Shown in pieces: positions 1 to 11,401 of a stretch of DNA of 64,000 nt; within the stretch, counting starts at the first letter, position 1, and each line of letters starts with the position of its first letter. The notes under the pieces are model-generated. The model worked only from the letters and a program-made list of their open reading frames with translations. It was not told the DNA's origin and searched no databases. Made by a program: the position numbers and the translations under genes. Source of the DNA: Rhynchospora pubera (Eukaryota > Streptophyta > Magnoliopsida > Poales > Cyperaceae); NCBI GenBank assembly GCA_028095005.1, contig CM051459.1, positions 133,449,657-133,513,656 on the forward strand, in the 5' to 3' direction.

Positions 1-558
1 TCGTGTTAAATCTGTACATGTGGTGTGTTGTTTCGTCGTAACACGAATTTATATCGTGTCAACGCACCTGACACACCATAATTTATAATTCACTCTATAT
101 ATCTTAATCTTACTATACTAAAAATAACAGCTCTTCATCTAATCACTAAGCATAACGCATTTATTAATATTATAAAAAATTCTGGAGTTTGAAATTCAGC
201 TAAAAAATCTTTATATATATGTAATAAAAAAAAAATTCATTCTTCGGAATTAAAATAAGAAGAGCATGATCCTCTTCCGCATAAATTATCGAACTTTACC
301 CCGTCTGAGAAATCAATCCGACTAGCTGTCATTCCGATCCAGCCGTTGTGAACTTAATTACTATTTTAAAATAAATTACTGAAAATTGAAGGGTCATTTT
401 AGAAAGTGCCCTGGAAAGAGGCAGCCATGGCTGTCACGGAATGGAATAGGACATGGAGGTGGGGACTTGGTGGGTTGCACGTGGCCTTACACAACCTCTG
501 TACCTTCCTTTCTTTCAACATCTCCTCTCATCTCATTTCTCTTATGTCTTAATTGATA
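1..558. other. Left-edge intergenic DNA
   Basis: No open frame with protein-like composition is visible. The first 75 bases contain several CGTGT/ACACG words and look like the edge of a repeat cut by the window boundary. The segment ends at the T that follows a Helitron-like CTAG terminus. Confidence 0.4.
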
Positions 559-2841
559 CTAGGTGGGGAAGCGCGGCTTCGCCGCGCCTTAGTGAATTTA
601 TTGTATTTAAATTTTAAGAATCACTAATAATTTATCATTAAGTTTAAAATGTGTGCAACATACATATAAGTGCAAAGGCAAAATGTCATAATTTTCTTTT
701 CACATGAGCTGTAAAAAACTAATTGCATAAGCATCATACATGAGACGTCCATCAGAAGGATAATTAAAAAGGGTAATAGCAAACTTGTAAAATTTCGTGA
801 GAATATTTCCAGTATTAATAAAATCGTTAAGTATTAGTTCTGAAAATATTTCCAGCATCAATATTTATATTGAAGTTGCCAAAACTTCGGATGTTAAAAA
901 AATTTCTACGTACAAAACTTGCCAAAATATAAAATTAGTAACTTTTATCGTAGGAAGTTTCCATAAATAAACGTACTATATAATTTTTGCCATAAAATCA
1001 TTTTTAAATTTTAATTCTATTCAATTTTATCTATGTTTCTTATGGGATGTGATTATCTGTTTAAGAGCTTTAAGAAAACCAGTAAATGACTGCTCGTATT
1101 GGACCTAACTGGTACTTGCTATGTAATATAAAAGTAGAAGGATCTGAGAATAGAAATACCTTATGCATGTATTATGGTACAAACTAAAAAAATATATGTA
1201 ACGAAAAACATCTTTTAAGTCTTACCAATAAACATCTCTAATTACTCAAATATTTCAAGATCCACCCGAAGTCAAACCCACCCATGTTAACTCTCCGGCC
1301 ACAACAGCTGCCTTGGAGTGAAATCCTTGAAAGGTAACCAAGGGTTTCGGGGTTGAGCGACAAATTTAGGGTAAGCAACTCCTCCTTCCTTCGTATTCCA
1401 TTCTGTTGAAATTGGGGGGAGTCATCAGAGGAGGATGGTGGGGTATTAATTCATAGGGGACTCAAGTTGCTGATCTGGACATTTCTCTTCAAGGTGTCAG
1501 CCTCAACCGTCTTCTGAGGTGAGCCTGTTGTCAGACACAAAGAAATAGAATATTACATATCGTACCATAAGTATTTGCATATTAACATAACCAAATTCAC
1601 AGATAGTTTCCATGTAGTTCCCATGTAACATTTACTTGGCTCCCTAGAATGACACTGGTAACACAATATTAACCAAAATTGTACTTCTATATAAACATAA
1701 ATATTTCTGGATTGTAAACTTCTCCATTCAATTATGTTGTGGACAAATGTGTCTAAGATTAAAGATAGTAGGCCAGAAGTGAGCAAGTATTATTGTTGTT
1801 TTGATGAAGGATGCACTCAAAAACAATGATTAATCATTTAACCCATCTCTTAGCTCCAAGAGATTGAGGGGTTGTAATAACAGAACTTTCAGCTGGTATA
1901 CTGATATTTGCACACCAGAGGTGCAACAGCAAAATTCACCAAGCAAGAATGGGGCCAACTGAATTGATTGAGAAGAATTTTGGGAGAGATACACTAAAAT
2001 TGAACAAAAATACACCCAAAAATAAATGCATCCATAAATGTGAGAGAACAATTCTTTCGATTAGGCAGATGAGGCATTTTGAAATAGCCCAAAAAACAAA
2101 AAATTCATGTATGGAACAAATTAAAATATGGAATGTAATATTTTCCGAGCTAATCTAAATAAAATGTCAACAATGCAACAAATCTTATTTTAGCCATACA
2201 CATATTGTTTTTGCTTCATTAGCCATGCGACAGAATAGTAATGTCTGTACCAGTAAGTAAGTACTGGTAACATGCGTAATAGCAGCTAACCACCAAAAAA
2301 GAAGATTTTAGGAAGGGAAAAAACGAAGGAAAAAGATCATTTTGGGAAGAGAAATCATTTTAAACTTTTCAAACGCATATGCTCATTACTTCAATTTATA
2401 CACATCCCATCTATTAAGATCACACTTTATAAAACCATACCAGCTTGGATGCGCCCACTTGAATCGTTTACAACTCCTTATGCACATCTCCTTAATAGGA
2501 CTTGTCAGAAAAGCTAGTATGCATCCTCCTAAACCCTTTCTCTCCCAATGTGATCCCTGCTGTAAAATATGCAAGCAAACATAGCTAATAATTAGTTTGC
2601 AAAGCTAAAATATAAGGATATGTTAGAATCAGGTTTTTGCTATCGATAGCTTATGTTGGTAAGTAGGTTTCATATTCATGTTGATGCCAGCATGACCATG
2701 GACTTCTGAAAACTTCATGTTGTAATTACAATTAAATTATTTTTCAAATTACAGCATGTTAATTACATAAAATATTTATTACCTTAATATTTTTCAAAGT
2801 TAAAATCTTCAATTGTTACTTGACGATGCACCTTATCATAA

Positions 2842-3036
2842 CTAAAAGCCAATCATCACCATCAAGTAATTTATCCAATGCATAGGTCCTGTATTGAAAC
2901 ATTTTCTCTTATGCAGAATGAGAGGAGGCGGAGGTGCTTCGAGAGGAGGTGGTGTCGGCTTGGCGGAGGAATAGGCAGCACCAGAATTGGTAGTCGTTTT
3001 AAGGTCTGCCTCTTTGGAAACAGGTGCTTCGAGAGG
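2842..3036 (-). pseudogene. Proline-rich exon-like fragment inside the Helitron
   Basis: The minus strand has an open stretch of about 60 codons with two copies of the peptide PLEAP, followed by a run of prolines, ending at TAG (2844-2842). A third PLEAP-like peptide (SPLEAPPPHLEA) occurs in a minus-strand frame near 4.42 kb within the same element. The recurrence of the peptide and the shared nucleotide string CTCTCGAAGCACCTCCGCC suggest duplicated pieces of one coding sequence. No domain is recognised, there is no clean splice donor, and no complete gene can be assembled. It is probably a captured fragment. Confidence 0.25.
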
Positions 3037-4168
3037 TCAAATCACTGTATCGTAATGCATCCTAAGACCAAATAGATCGTAAAGGTAAACGCAAAAAGAC
3101 AAAAAGGAATGCCAACTAATGTAACAATCACTGATTTAACTAAGAAAACTATGCATTTGTCTTTTTCACCAGCAATTTATTATCTAATGTATTGAAAATT
3201 TTCCTTTTTGACATAAAAAAAACACAATATAATACCTCAGAATTGATGTCGATAAAAACACGACCAAATATTTGAGAAAGTAGCTATGAGCAAAGGCCAT
3301 TCTCCAGTCTTTTAAGAATGTATCAACATACTATGTTGAACTTTGGCATCCTTTTAATTTGTGTTAAAATTCCTCTAAAACAATGGAGGTGAATATTATT
3401 CAGTTTCTTTGTATAATAGCAAAACAAAGTAAAAAGAGGTAAAGAACGCAAAAGGGTAAGTGATAACAGGCTATGTGTTTACCTGACTACCAAAAGTACT
3501 TCAAAGTAGTCGCAGGGCATCTGCACATTTAGTTGAAATCTTATAATTTTAAACAGATGAAATGAAAATCAACTGAGGGACAGTTTAGTATAATTTTAAG
3601 TATCTGATGCCAAGTATGTTCAGTATTCTGAAATCTTTGAATTATTCTCCCCCTCTTGTTGCAAACATTTAATAATGAAATAATTCTCAAGAGAAAGTTC
3701 CTTCATAAAAATTTCAGCTTCACATCTAAAAGGGATAAACACCAGAAAGTAAATTAAAGCTACTAAAACTAACTTGACTTGATTTCACCCGCTTGAACAT
3801 AGTTCAGCTATGTCGACAAAACCAAAGCACCAAAATAGGCCAAATTTTTTTTATGTTTGATGCTTAATTTCATACTTTTAGCTTTCATGTCTAGGATGAG
3901 TTCCGACCCCAACAAATTTAGCATCCCAGCAAGGCTTGCACTTTCATATTTTCAAATTAATCAATAAAAACAAACGGGAAACTAACAAATACATGGATAA
4001 ATGTTAGTCATTTATAAAAAAATATAATTTACTACATAAGAAATTAAAATAAATAAAAAAATAAACAATGTGAGGCAAAATCTGGAAAAAAATTGATACA
4101 GAAAAATATGTGAAACCTGGAATTGCATCTTGCCATGGATCGATATAAGGGATCCGCCACAGAGACTG

Positions 4169-4772
4169 TCAGAGAGTGATGCCTTCTCTTGCGATGAGAT
4201 GGAGAGGGAAAAGAGGTGCCGCGAATTTGGCTGGGATAAAAAGGCGGAGCATCCAGAGGAGGGTGCGGTTGGCAGAGGATGAGGGTCTGGGCCTCTGGGG
4301 CTTAGGGGTCGGCGAAAGAAAATAGAGAAAATTTGGAGGATTTACACGCCGTGTCTCAAAGAGGACTAAATAGAGGAAGACGAACCGGATGGTATGATCG
4401 GGGGTTGCTTCGAGATGAGGCGGAGGTGCTTCGAGAGGAGATGAGACGGAGGTGGGGTCAGTTTGGTGGAAGATGATCTGCTTTGGATTCGGATTTGGAG
4501 GAGGAAGCAAGTGACGATGGATGCAGGGAAGGAGAAGGAGATAGAGATGGAGAAGGCGATGGAGATAAAGACGGAGACGGGGAGAGAGAGAGAAGAGGCG
4601 AGACGGAGATGGGGAGAGAGAGGAAGAGCTCGTAGGACTCTGGGGCTAGGGTTAGTATTTGCCTGTTTGGGTGGACGGTTTGCGAAGAGGAGAGAATGGA
4701 GGTACGAAGATCAAAATGAATGGTTAGATTGGCGTGTCGCAGACCGAAAAAAAAACGGTCCACGACACCCAC
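4169..4772 (-). other. CT-rich, Ser/Pro-coding leader-like region
   Basis: On the minus strand this is rich in TCTCC and CCTTCTCC words, so two overlapping frames read as long Ser-Pro strings. Such composition is typical of plant 5' leaders. The open frames are best read as a by-product of composition. It sits next to the predicted Helitron 5' end and may be the leader of a captured gene. Confidence 0.25.
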
Positions 4773-4894
4773 GGGATTTAATTAATACTATAGATATATA
4801 GTTATAGTTGGGACAAGACATGACACATTATTTGCCTTTTGCGTTTTCTCCGAACTGAGAACTCCTCGCTCGCCCCCACGAGGGTTTCCTATCA

Positions 4895-5062
4895 AATGAA
4901 ATCCAGTCCCATGCGGAATCGTGAAGCGCAGGAATCACAGCCGTCTGATTTAATCTCAATGGTAAAGGGAGTTCGTGCATGTAACTAGATTGATAGGCCC
5001 GAACCGTCCAGATCAGATCAGACGGTTCGTAGACTGCGCTGGACGATCCCGCGGGGGAGCGG
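4895..5062 (+). repeat. Dispersed repeat, copy A of an inverted pair
   Basis: This ~170-bp segment contains a dyad, GAACCGTCCAGATCAGATC followed by AGACGGTTCG. It matches, in reverse complement, the segment at 9556-9728 along most of its length. Shared words include TGATTTAATCTCAATGG, TAGGCCCGAACCGTCCAGAT and GCTGGACG. Dispersed copies in opposite orientation suggest a transposon family, but exact ends and target duplications were not resolved. Confidence 0.55.
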
Positions 5063-5445
5063 ATGAGGATTCAGTTTCCTATTGCACCTCATTTGTACCC
5101 CTCTTTCATTTATTGCTTCCAATAGTTGCTTCGCATCTTCCTTCAATTCAACCCTTTTTTTTTAAGATAGATTGGGATCTAAGTCTTCTAATTTATTTTT
5201 GAATTAAATATTTCGAAAAGACTCTAATAAGATTTCGAACATTCTATATTTCACTCAAGATGCATTATTTTTTGTCGTTAGATTAAGAGTTAGTTCTTTC
5301 AATTCAACCTTTCTTTTTGTCGCTTATTTTTATATAGGTGTTCTTGGGTTAGTGCGGAATTAAGAGTCCACAATATAGAGATTTTTTATTTTGTTTTACT
5401 TGTGTTTAATAATAATGAAATAAATTCAATTTCACTGAGTTAGGG

Positions 5446-5630
5446 CTCCGTTTGGATGCGTTGAGAATAAGATAAGAAGAAAGAAGAAGGGAAGAAATTT
5501 ATTGGGAAGAGGTAAATTTATTGGGAAGTGTGTAACTTTTGTGAAGAATTTGGATGGTTAGAAATAAATTTATTGATAAAAAGTAGTTATTACTTATTCC
5601 TTATTCCGGGAAGAAGCCATCCAAACGGAG
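5446..5630. mobile_element. MITE with CTCCGTTTGGATG termini
   Basis: CTCCGTTTGGATG at the left is mirrored by CATCCAAACGGAG at the right, a perfect 13-bp terminal inverted repeat around an AT-rich, non-coding 185-bp body. The CGTTTGGATG type of terminus is common in PIF/Harbinger (Tourist-like) and related MITEs. The target duplication is not clear. Confidence 0.65.
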
Positions 5631-6436
5631 AATATATCTCTTTCTGCTATCTATCATTTGCATACAATATATTTCTCATTGTGTTAATAGTATTTAAATT
5701 TTATATCATTTGATTGATTGAGAGAAATCTAATTGTATGGTTAAAGAGATCTAGTTACAAAAAAATTATATATATAATTTTCTTTCATTCTATCTCTTGT
5801 AACCCTATCGAACATTGCCTTTACTAAGAATGACAAAATATTGCTTGCTTCTAGAATATATAACAAAATTAATGTCTAATACGGATGCTTATGTTTTGAA
5901 AGTACTGTCTAAAATTATATACAATGAATATATACTAAGGAAACCAAATGAATTGAACATTTTGTTCAAATTGCTTTATACATATAGATACATATTGAAG
6001 CAACACTTCAAAGTCATGTATCAAAGCTCTTTTCAGAATAATTTTTTTTGCTGCTTATATTTTAATGGAAGGGTAGAAGAAAATATGCAACTTTATTTTA
6101 TGTGAAAAAACATGTAATTACTAATTAGAATATAAATATTTTTTTTGGTTCGATGATTGTGTGATATTCCATCTAGAGCAACCTCTAGGAGATAATTTCA
6201 AAAGTAGTAGGCATATGTTTTGCTAGTATTAGATGGTTTATAGCTTCTAATCAATATTATAAGGTTTTAGATAAGATTAAGAATCAAATTCTTCATTTTT
6301 GTGCAACCCAAACAATACAACAATAAAGAATTTGGGCTCTTATTCTTATACTAACAAAACTAATAGAAATTTGGACAAGCACGCATACCGAAATTCTTTA
6401 TTCTTATTCCTTATTCAAGGCTCGTCAAAACACATA

Positions 6437-6638
6437 GGGTGTGTTTGGTTCCATTGGGAATAAGGAATAAGCCTCTTATTCCTTATTTCGGTCCAAACCA
6501 AACAACTAAAGAACAGGGAATTTAGACTTATTCCGGTTCTTATTCATATTCTAACAAAATCTTGGTATTTGAATAAGGAATAAGAAATAAACTTTTCTCT
6601 ATTTCTATTCCCTATTCTTTGTGTTACCAAACAGCCCC
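6437..6638. mobile_element. Tourist-like MITE
   Basis: Terminal inverted repeats GGGTGTGTTTGGTT and its near mirror ACCAAACAGCCCC bound a 202-bp AT-rich body made of GAATAAGGAATAAG-type words. The 3-bp sequence ATA flanks both ends (6434-6436 and 6639-6641), fitting the 3-bp target duplication of PIF/Harbinger elements. A related, less well bounded copy lies just upstream at about 6250-6430. Confidence 0.65.
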
Positions 6639-6641
6639 ATA

Positions 6642-9555
6642 AACAACTTTCTACAGTAAAGCAACTAGTACATGAATATGTTGAATGCCATTTATATGAA
6701 TTTGATTCGGAAAACTTGAATTTGTTGCTAACAAATTAACTAGCTAGTCCTATGTAGTCCAAGTCATGCATTATTTTTCCAAGAACACAAACTCACTTAA
6801 TTCACATTAATTTATGTGACTTGTTGATTCAACCATTAAATGACATTAAATTGTAGATGGCATAGTCACAAGCAGAGATCCAACTAGAGAGTTTGTCTAA
6901 TCCAATTGGTAATTTTACAGGAATTAGCACTGCATGGGCTAAGGCAGGATCTTATATTTTTTTCTTCCACGTCGGAATCAAGTATTTATAAATAATATTT
7001 AAGATAATTTTAAAAAAAGTGGAAATTGAAAGAAAGTAACCCACTAAATCTTGTAAGGTGTTCTAAAATTTGAATCAAAAGATGTTGTAAAATTCTGCAC
7101 ACTTGAAATGATTGAAACAAATTGACAAAAAAAGAAAGGAAGAAATGATTGAAAAAAAGAACAAAGGGTGGTAGAAGGACATGCAGTAGAGAAGGTAAAA
7201 GATTTTATGAAGTGATTGATATGTTAAATAAAGAAATGAAGAGATAAGAAGTGGGATACATGCGGAGTATATATACCTCTCTCTCAAATCTCAATAATTG
7301 CTGCTTGAAATTGCCAATAAATTTGTTGCATAAAAAAAGAAAGAAGGTGAAACTAGTATTTTATACAAAAGAAAGTCAGTAAAAATCCATTTTTATTACT
7401 ACTGAAAATAAATTAATTAATATTTAGAGAACAAAAGGGCGTCAATGGTCATTTATGGTTCATTTGTCAAATGATACCTTGTTAAATATTAAATAACAAA
7501 CATTTCAGTCTGATAAAAAAAAATGTCCACTTAGAGTTGTGCGTTTAAAGTGCTGTATCATTTCTATTGATCATGCATAGAACAAGAAGCGTCTCATATA
7601 TATTTTGTGTTAATTTCTTCATACTCATCAAGATAATACGTACTACAAATATTTGTACTAAAGATTTATATTTTTTAAAACTTTTTGAACTAAAGATTTA
7701 AAATGTACAAAAAAATTATGGGCATACAAAAAGGGAAAAAAATTGAATAAAGATGAGTTAAAAACCTCATAATTTTTGTAATTTAAATATCCAATAAATT
7801 TTTAATCCATCAACTTCACTTAAGATGCGTCGCCTGTTACCACTAGATTAAATGCTGATTTTTTTTACAAAAAATTAAAGATATTTGAATTTTTATATTT
7901 TGGTTTTATATGTTTTGGTCGACCAATTAATTAATTTATGCATATATCATTTGAGAACTTTTATCTGTTGCAGGCTGTGCTCTGTGTACAACCGTATATA
8001 TATGTTCTTACCATATAAACCTTTCATCGTGCTAAAAAAAGCTAAATGTGTTTACAATGCAGTTTATCCCAATATTGAATAAAAGTGAAAAGATCTACTA
8101 ATCTATTACTAATCTGGACAAGCTGTAGTTGATGACTAAGGTTTGTACTTTGTACATATTTTTTTTAAATATGCTTTCATGTCAATATTGTTTGTTGAAT
8201 CCAATCATTCCAAGATAACATTGGATCGTTGGTTGGTCAATTCCATATCATTAAAAAGATTTGCGCAGCACCCTAAAATAGCCCCTATTGAAATGACATG
8301 ATATCAAGCTTTTAAAAAACTCCGTTTTTTTCCGTTTTATCTATATTTTTATTTACACCGCACAACTGTTTTATCCGATATTTCACCGTTTTATCCGTTT
8401 TATCGCCGATAAACGCTAAATCACCATCCAACCGTACAAATCGCATTTTAAAACCTTGCATGATATTTATCTATTATGTTTTGGGGCTTAAATACTAAAT
8501 TTAATATTGAAAATACCTATAGTGGTGCTATATTATATATACCGAAATGAACTATCCAAAGGCAGAAAAAATAGTTTATTATATATTGTATTTTGAATCT
8601 GCATTTGTATTCAGGTGACGTACCTTCATGTATTCCTGATAAAAAAGTCACTGTGTTGATCAACAAGTACATTTTGGACGTACTCCTTAAATTTATGGCA
8701 GAGTATTTTATTATGGACCAAATATTTAAAGCAAATAGGGACAACAAAGTGTTTTTAGATGATTCTGAGATCCTTTTTTGAAACTGGGTTGTTCAAAGAA
8801 ACAATATTTTGTTGTTCGACATCTATAAATTAGCTGAGTTTCTTTTTGAAACTGAAAGAATGAGCAATTAAATACTCATATAACTTCGTATACCAATTAG
8901 CTTGGTAGCCACTACCTAGTTCTCTAAAAAAAAAATTTTGTCATCTTTCCAAAATTTAATTACCATTTTTTTTAAAAAAAAATGGAAGGGCTCATCTGAT
9001 GCAATTAAAAGTTAGAATTTAATCTAATAAATTTGACGATGTTAAAAAATTAAAATTATTTTTTCCCCAAAACTGTCGATTATAAATATACGAAATCAAA
9101 GATCATTATCACTGATGTCATTGAAATCGCATGAATAATTGGTAATGGAACACGATGATTGGAGACTCCACTCAAATTGATGTGGGAGATGAGAGGAAAA
9201 AGTTTAAGAAGGAACTGAATAAGTATACTTTATATAATTTGTTGAATATTTATGTTTTAGTTTTGTCATCTCACTTGTGTTTTTCCAATTGTTCCATTTT
9301 CCCTCCTTTGTCAAGTTGTGACACTTTTTAGCGACTAGTCATATGACTATGCTATATATGAAATTAATAATGTGTACGATCCAATGTCAATCTTTTTAAG
9401 TCTCTTTCGAGTTTCGATATTACATTCTGTTGATAAATTTTATATAACTTTAAATTTAGCTTTAACATTTTATTACATAATTAATAATGTTTTTGCAGTG
9501 GAACACAATCCTAGTATATATACATGGAGGGGCCTGGCATATATAGAGCAATCCG
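6642..9555. other. Intergenic, no gene seen
   Basis: About 2.9 kb of AT-rich DNA without a convincing coding exon. Short open frames (for example 8593-8781 on the plus strand) have no recognised domain and no splice context. Around 8.28-8.45 kb there is a run of CCGTTTTATC words resembling a degenerate transposon. Confidence 0.45.
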
Positions 9556-9728
9556 ACTCTTCTCCCGCGTGGGACCGTCCAGCACAGCTTACCAACCGTC
9601 CGATCTGATCTGGACGGTTCGGGCCTATTAATCAGGTTACATGTACGGGGCTCCCTTTGCCATTGAGATTAAATCATACGGCTCACGGCGGTGCGCTGGA
9701 TGGTCCAGCGCGGAACTGGATCTCATTT
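9556..9728 (-). repeat. Dispersed repeat, copy B of an inverted pair
   Basis: Reverse-complement counterpart of the segment at 4895-5062. It carries the same CCGTCC...GGACGGTTCGGGCC dyad and the ATTGAGATTAAATCA block. The palindromes TCTATATAGA and ATATATAGAG near the outer edges may be remnants of termini. Confidence 0.55.
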
Positions 9729-10185
9729 CTATATAGAGGGGTGGCATAGAAAATATCACGTACATACCCTTCCAGCAAAGGAAAAAAAAATGAAAATATC
9801 AGGTGTGCAGTATGCTCCATAAATCCATTCATTCATATGACAAGTCAATCACTATAATAATTCTCTCTATATGGTATTAAAAATGCTAGCTGTACTCTTC
9901 GATCATAGGCATTTGTCACAGTCAGCCCCAAACACTTATTTTTTTTACATTAAATAATTACTATACGGACTTTCATGACCCTGAAGTATGTTCTCAATTC
10001 TTTTTTTCCCCCATTTTCAGACTGCTTATTATAAATTTCATATGGCATGCCTTAACGAAAAAATCAATCTCTTCGTAAATGTAAAATGTTCAAAATAGAG
10101 CAATCGTCTAAATCTTGTTTATGCGCTTATCAGTTATCACTGGAAATTGATTACTGTCATCTTCAGTTTTGCCATCCCTGTCATC

Positions 10186-10400
10186 GCTAAATATAAAATG
10201 AACATATACAACAAACAAAGTGAACATATAGACGATCTAAGTGAACACATACAAACAAATAAGTTCTATGAAAATAAGTTGAATATGCATGTAAACTTCT
10301 GAACAAGTATAACAACACTTATTTATTTGTAAGTGTTCACTTAGATCTTCTATATATATTCACCTTATTTATTATATATGTTCGCTTTGTATTTAACGAT
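10186..10400 (-). repeat. TTCACTTTGTTTATTGTATATG-type repeat
   Basis: Degenerate ~25-30 bp units of the type GTTCACTTTGTTT...TATATGTTCA, here mostly in reverse orientation (GAACATATACAACAAACAAAG). The same word family occurs at about 14.95-15.49 kb, 21.16-21.35 kb and 24.37-24.60 kb. It does not code for protein. Confidence 0.5.
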
Positions 10401-11401
10401 GGCTGAAATGGTATATTTGCTGATGACACTTATAATTTCCGGTTATCACTTATCAGACACGAGACACCGAGAGGATGAAGGATAAAAAATAGGCCCTCGT
10501 AAGAGTTAGGCCCAGAAGCGTTAGAAGATTTGTCACTCAAATACAAATTTAGGCCTATGCATGATGCATCCAAGAAGTAGATCGAATTTTACTTATTCAA
10601 GCTTCATTTACACAAGAGGCCATTTTTTTTCTGTAATCTTCTTTTGATTATTTTTTTGAAGGTCCGGCAGCAAACTTTATTTAATTTGGTGTGTTTGGTT
10701 CTTGCACGAACAAGGGACGAACAAGGCAGCCACGAACAGCGCCTAGTTCGTGTCTAGTTCGTGAAAATCGGGGGTTTAGGAAAAGGGGAGAAGTTCGTAA
10801 ACAGCCTGTTCGTGGTGGCATCCAACTTTCTCAGATAGTCAAATGCAACGAGTTGGGAGTTGGGAACAGGGTTCAAATTATCTTGCCACCAGATTAAGTG
10901 AGAGTGTGAGACTTGTAGAGCCTCTTAGAAGTGTAATGGGCAAGATACAAAACATGTAATGCTACTAATACTATGATATTGTATCAGCATTTTATTTAGC
11001 GGATATGGAGGTACATATTTGAAGAACAAACATTGAAGCTGAACGTACAACTGACATATACAAATTGGAATATGAATACAAAATGAATAATTGATAGCTG
11101 GTTTCGGTTCAAAAGAAAAATCAGAAAACTGAAGAAACTAAAACTTGGAATGTAGATGCTTGATCAGTGATTCCAATTAATTGTTCAAAGCAAACCAACA
11201 GTATTGGAGTCAAGCTCACAAAACGATTGGTAAGCTTAAGCTCATAGTAACTTAACTCACAAAAACCACCTAGTTAGAAAAGTTGTACCTACCTCTGTTA
11301 GTTATAAAAAAAATTTCTGATATCTTCCCTACATTTCTTCTTTCACAGAACCAATAAAGAAAAGAAAAACATAAATTATCTAACTTGTTTTACAGCACTA
11401 T

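Larger units (their letters stand above)
559..4794 (-). mobile_element. Probable Helitron, minus strand, with gene-like fragments
   Basis: Read on the minus strand, the element starts with TC in the context A|TCTATAGTATTAATTAAA (position 4794) and ends with CTAG followed by T (position 559). About 12 bases before that end is a GC-rich hairpin at 572-588, GCGCGGC-GAA-GCCGCGC on the minus strand. TC start, subterminal hairpin, CTAG end and insertion between A and T are the recognised Helitron signature; there are no terminal repeats and no target duplication. No Rep/helicase coding region is visible, so it would be non-autonomous. Inside are a CT-rich leader-like stretch and short proline-rich open frames, as expected when Helitrons capture gene pieces. 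The 5' end is less certain than the 3' end. Confidence 0.55.

Noticed and set aside
4458..4801. Ser/Pro-rich (minus) and Glu/Arg-rich (plus) frames of ~100 codons
   Set aside because: Overlapping frames on both strands from simple CT/GA-rich sequence; no domain or splice support.
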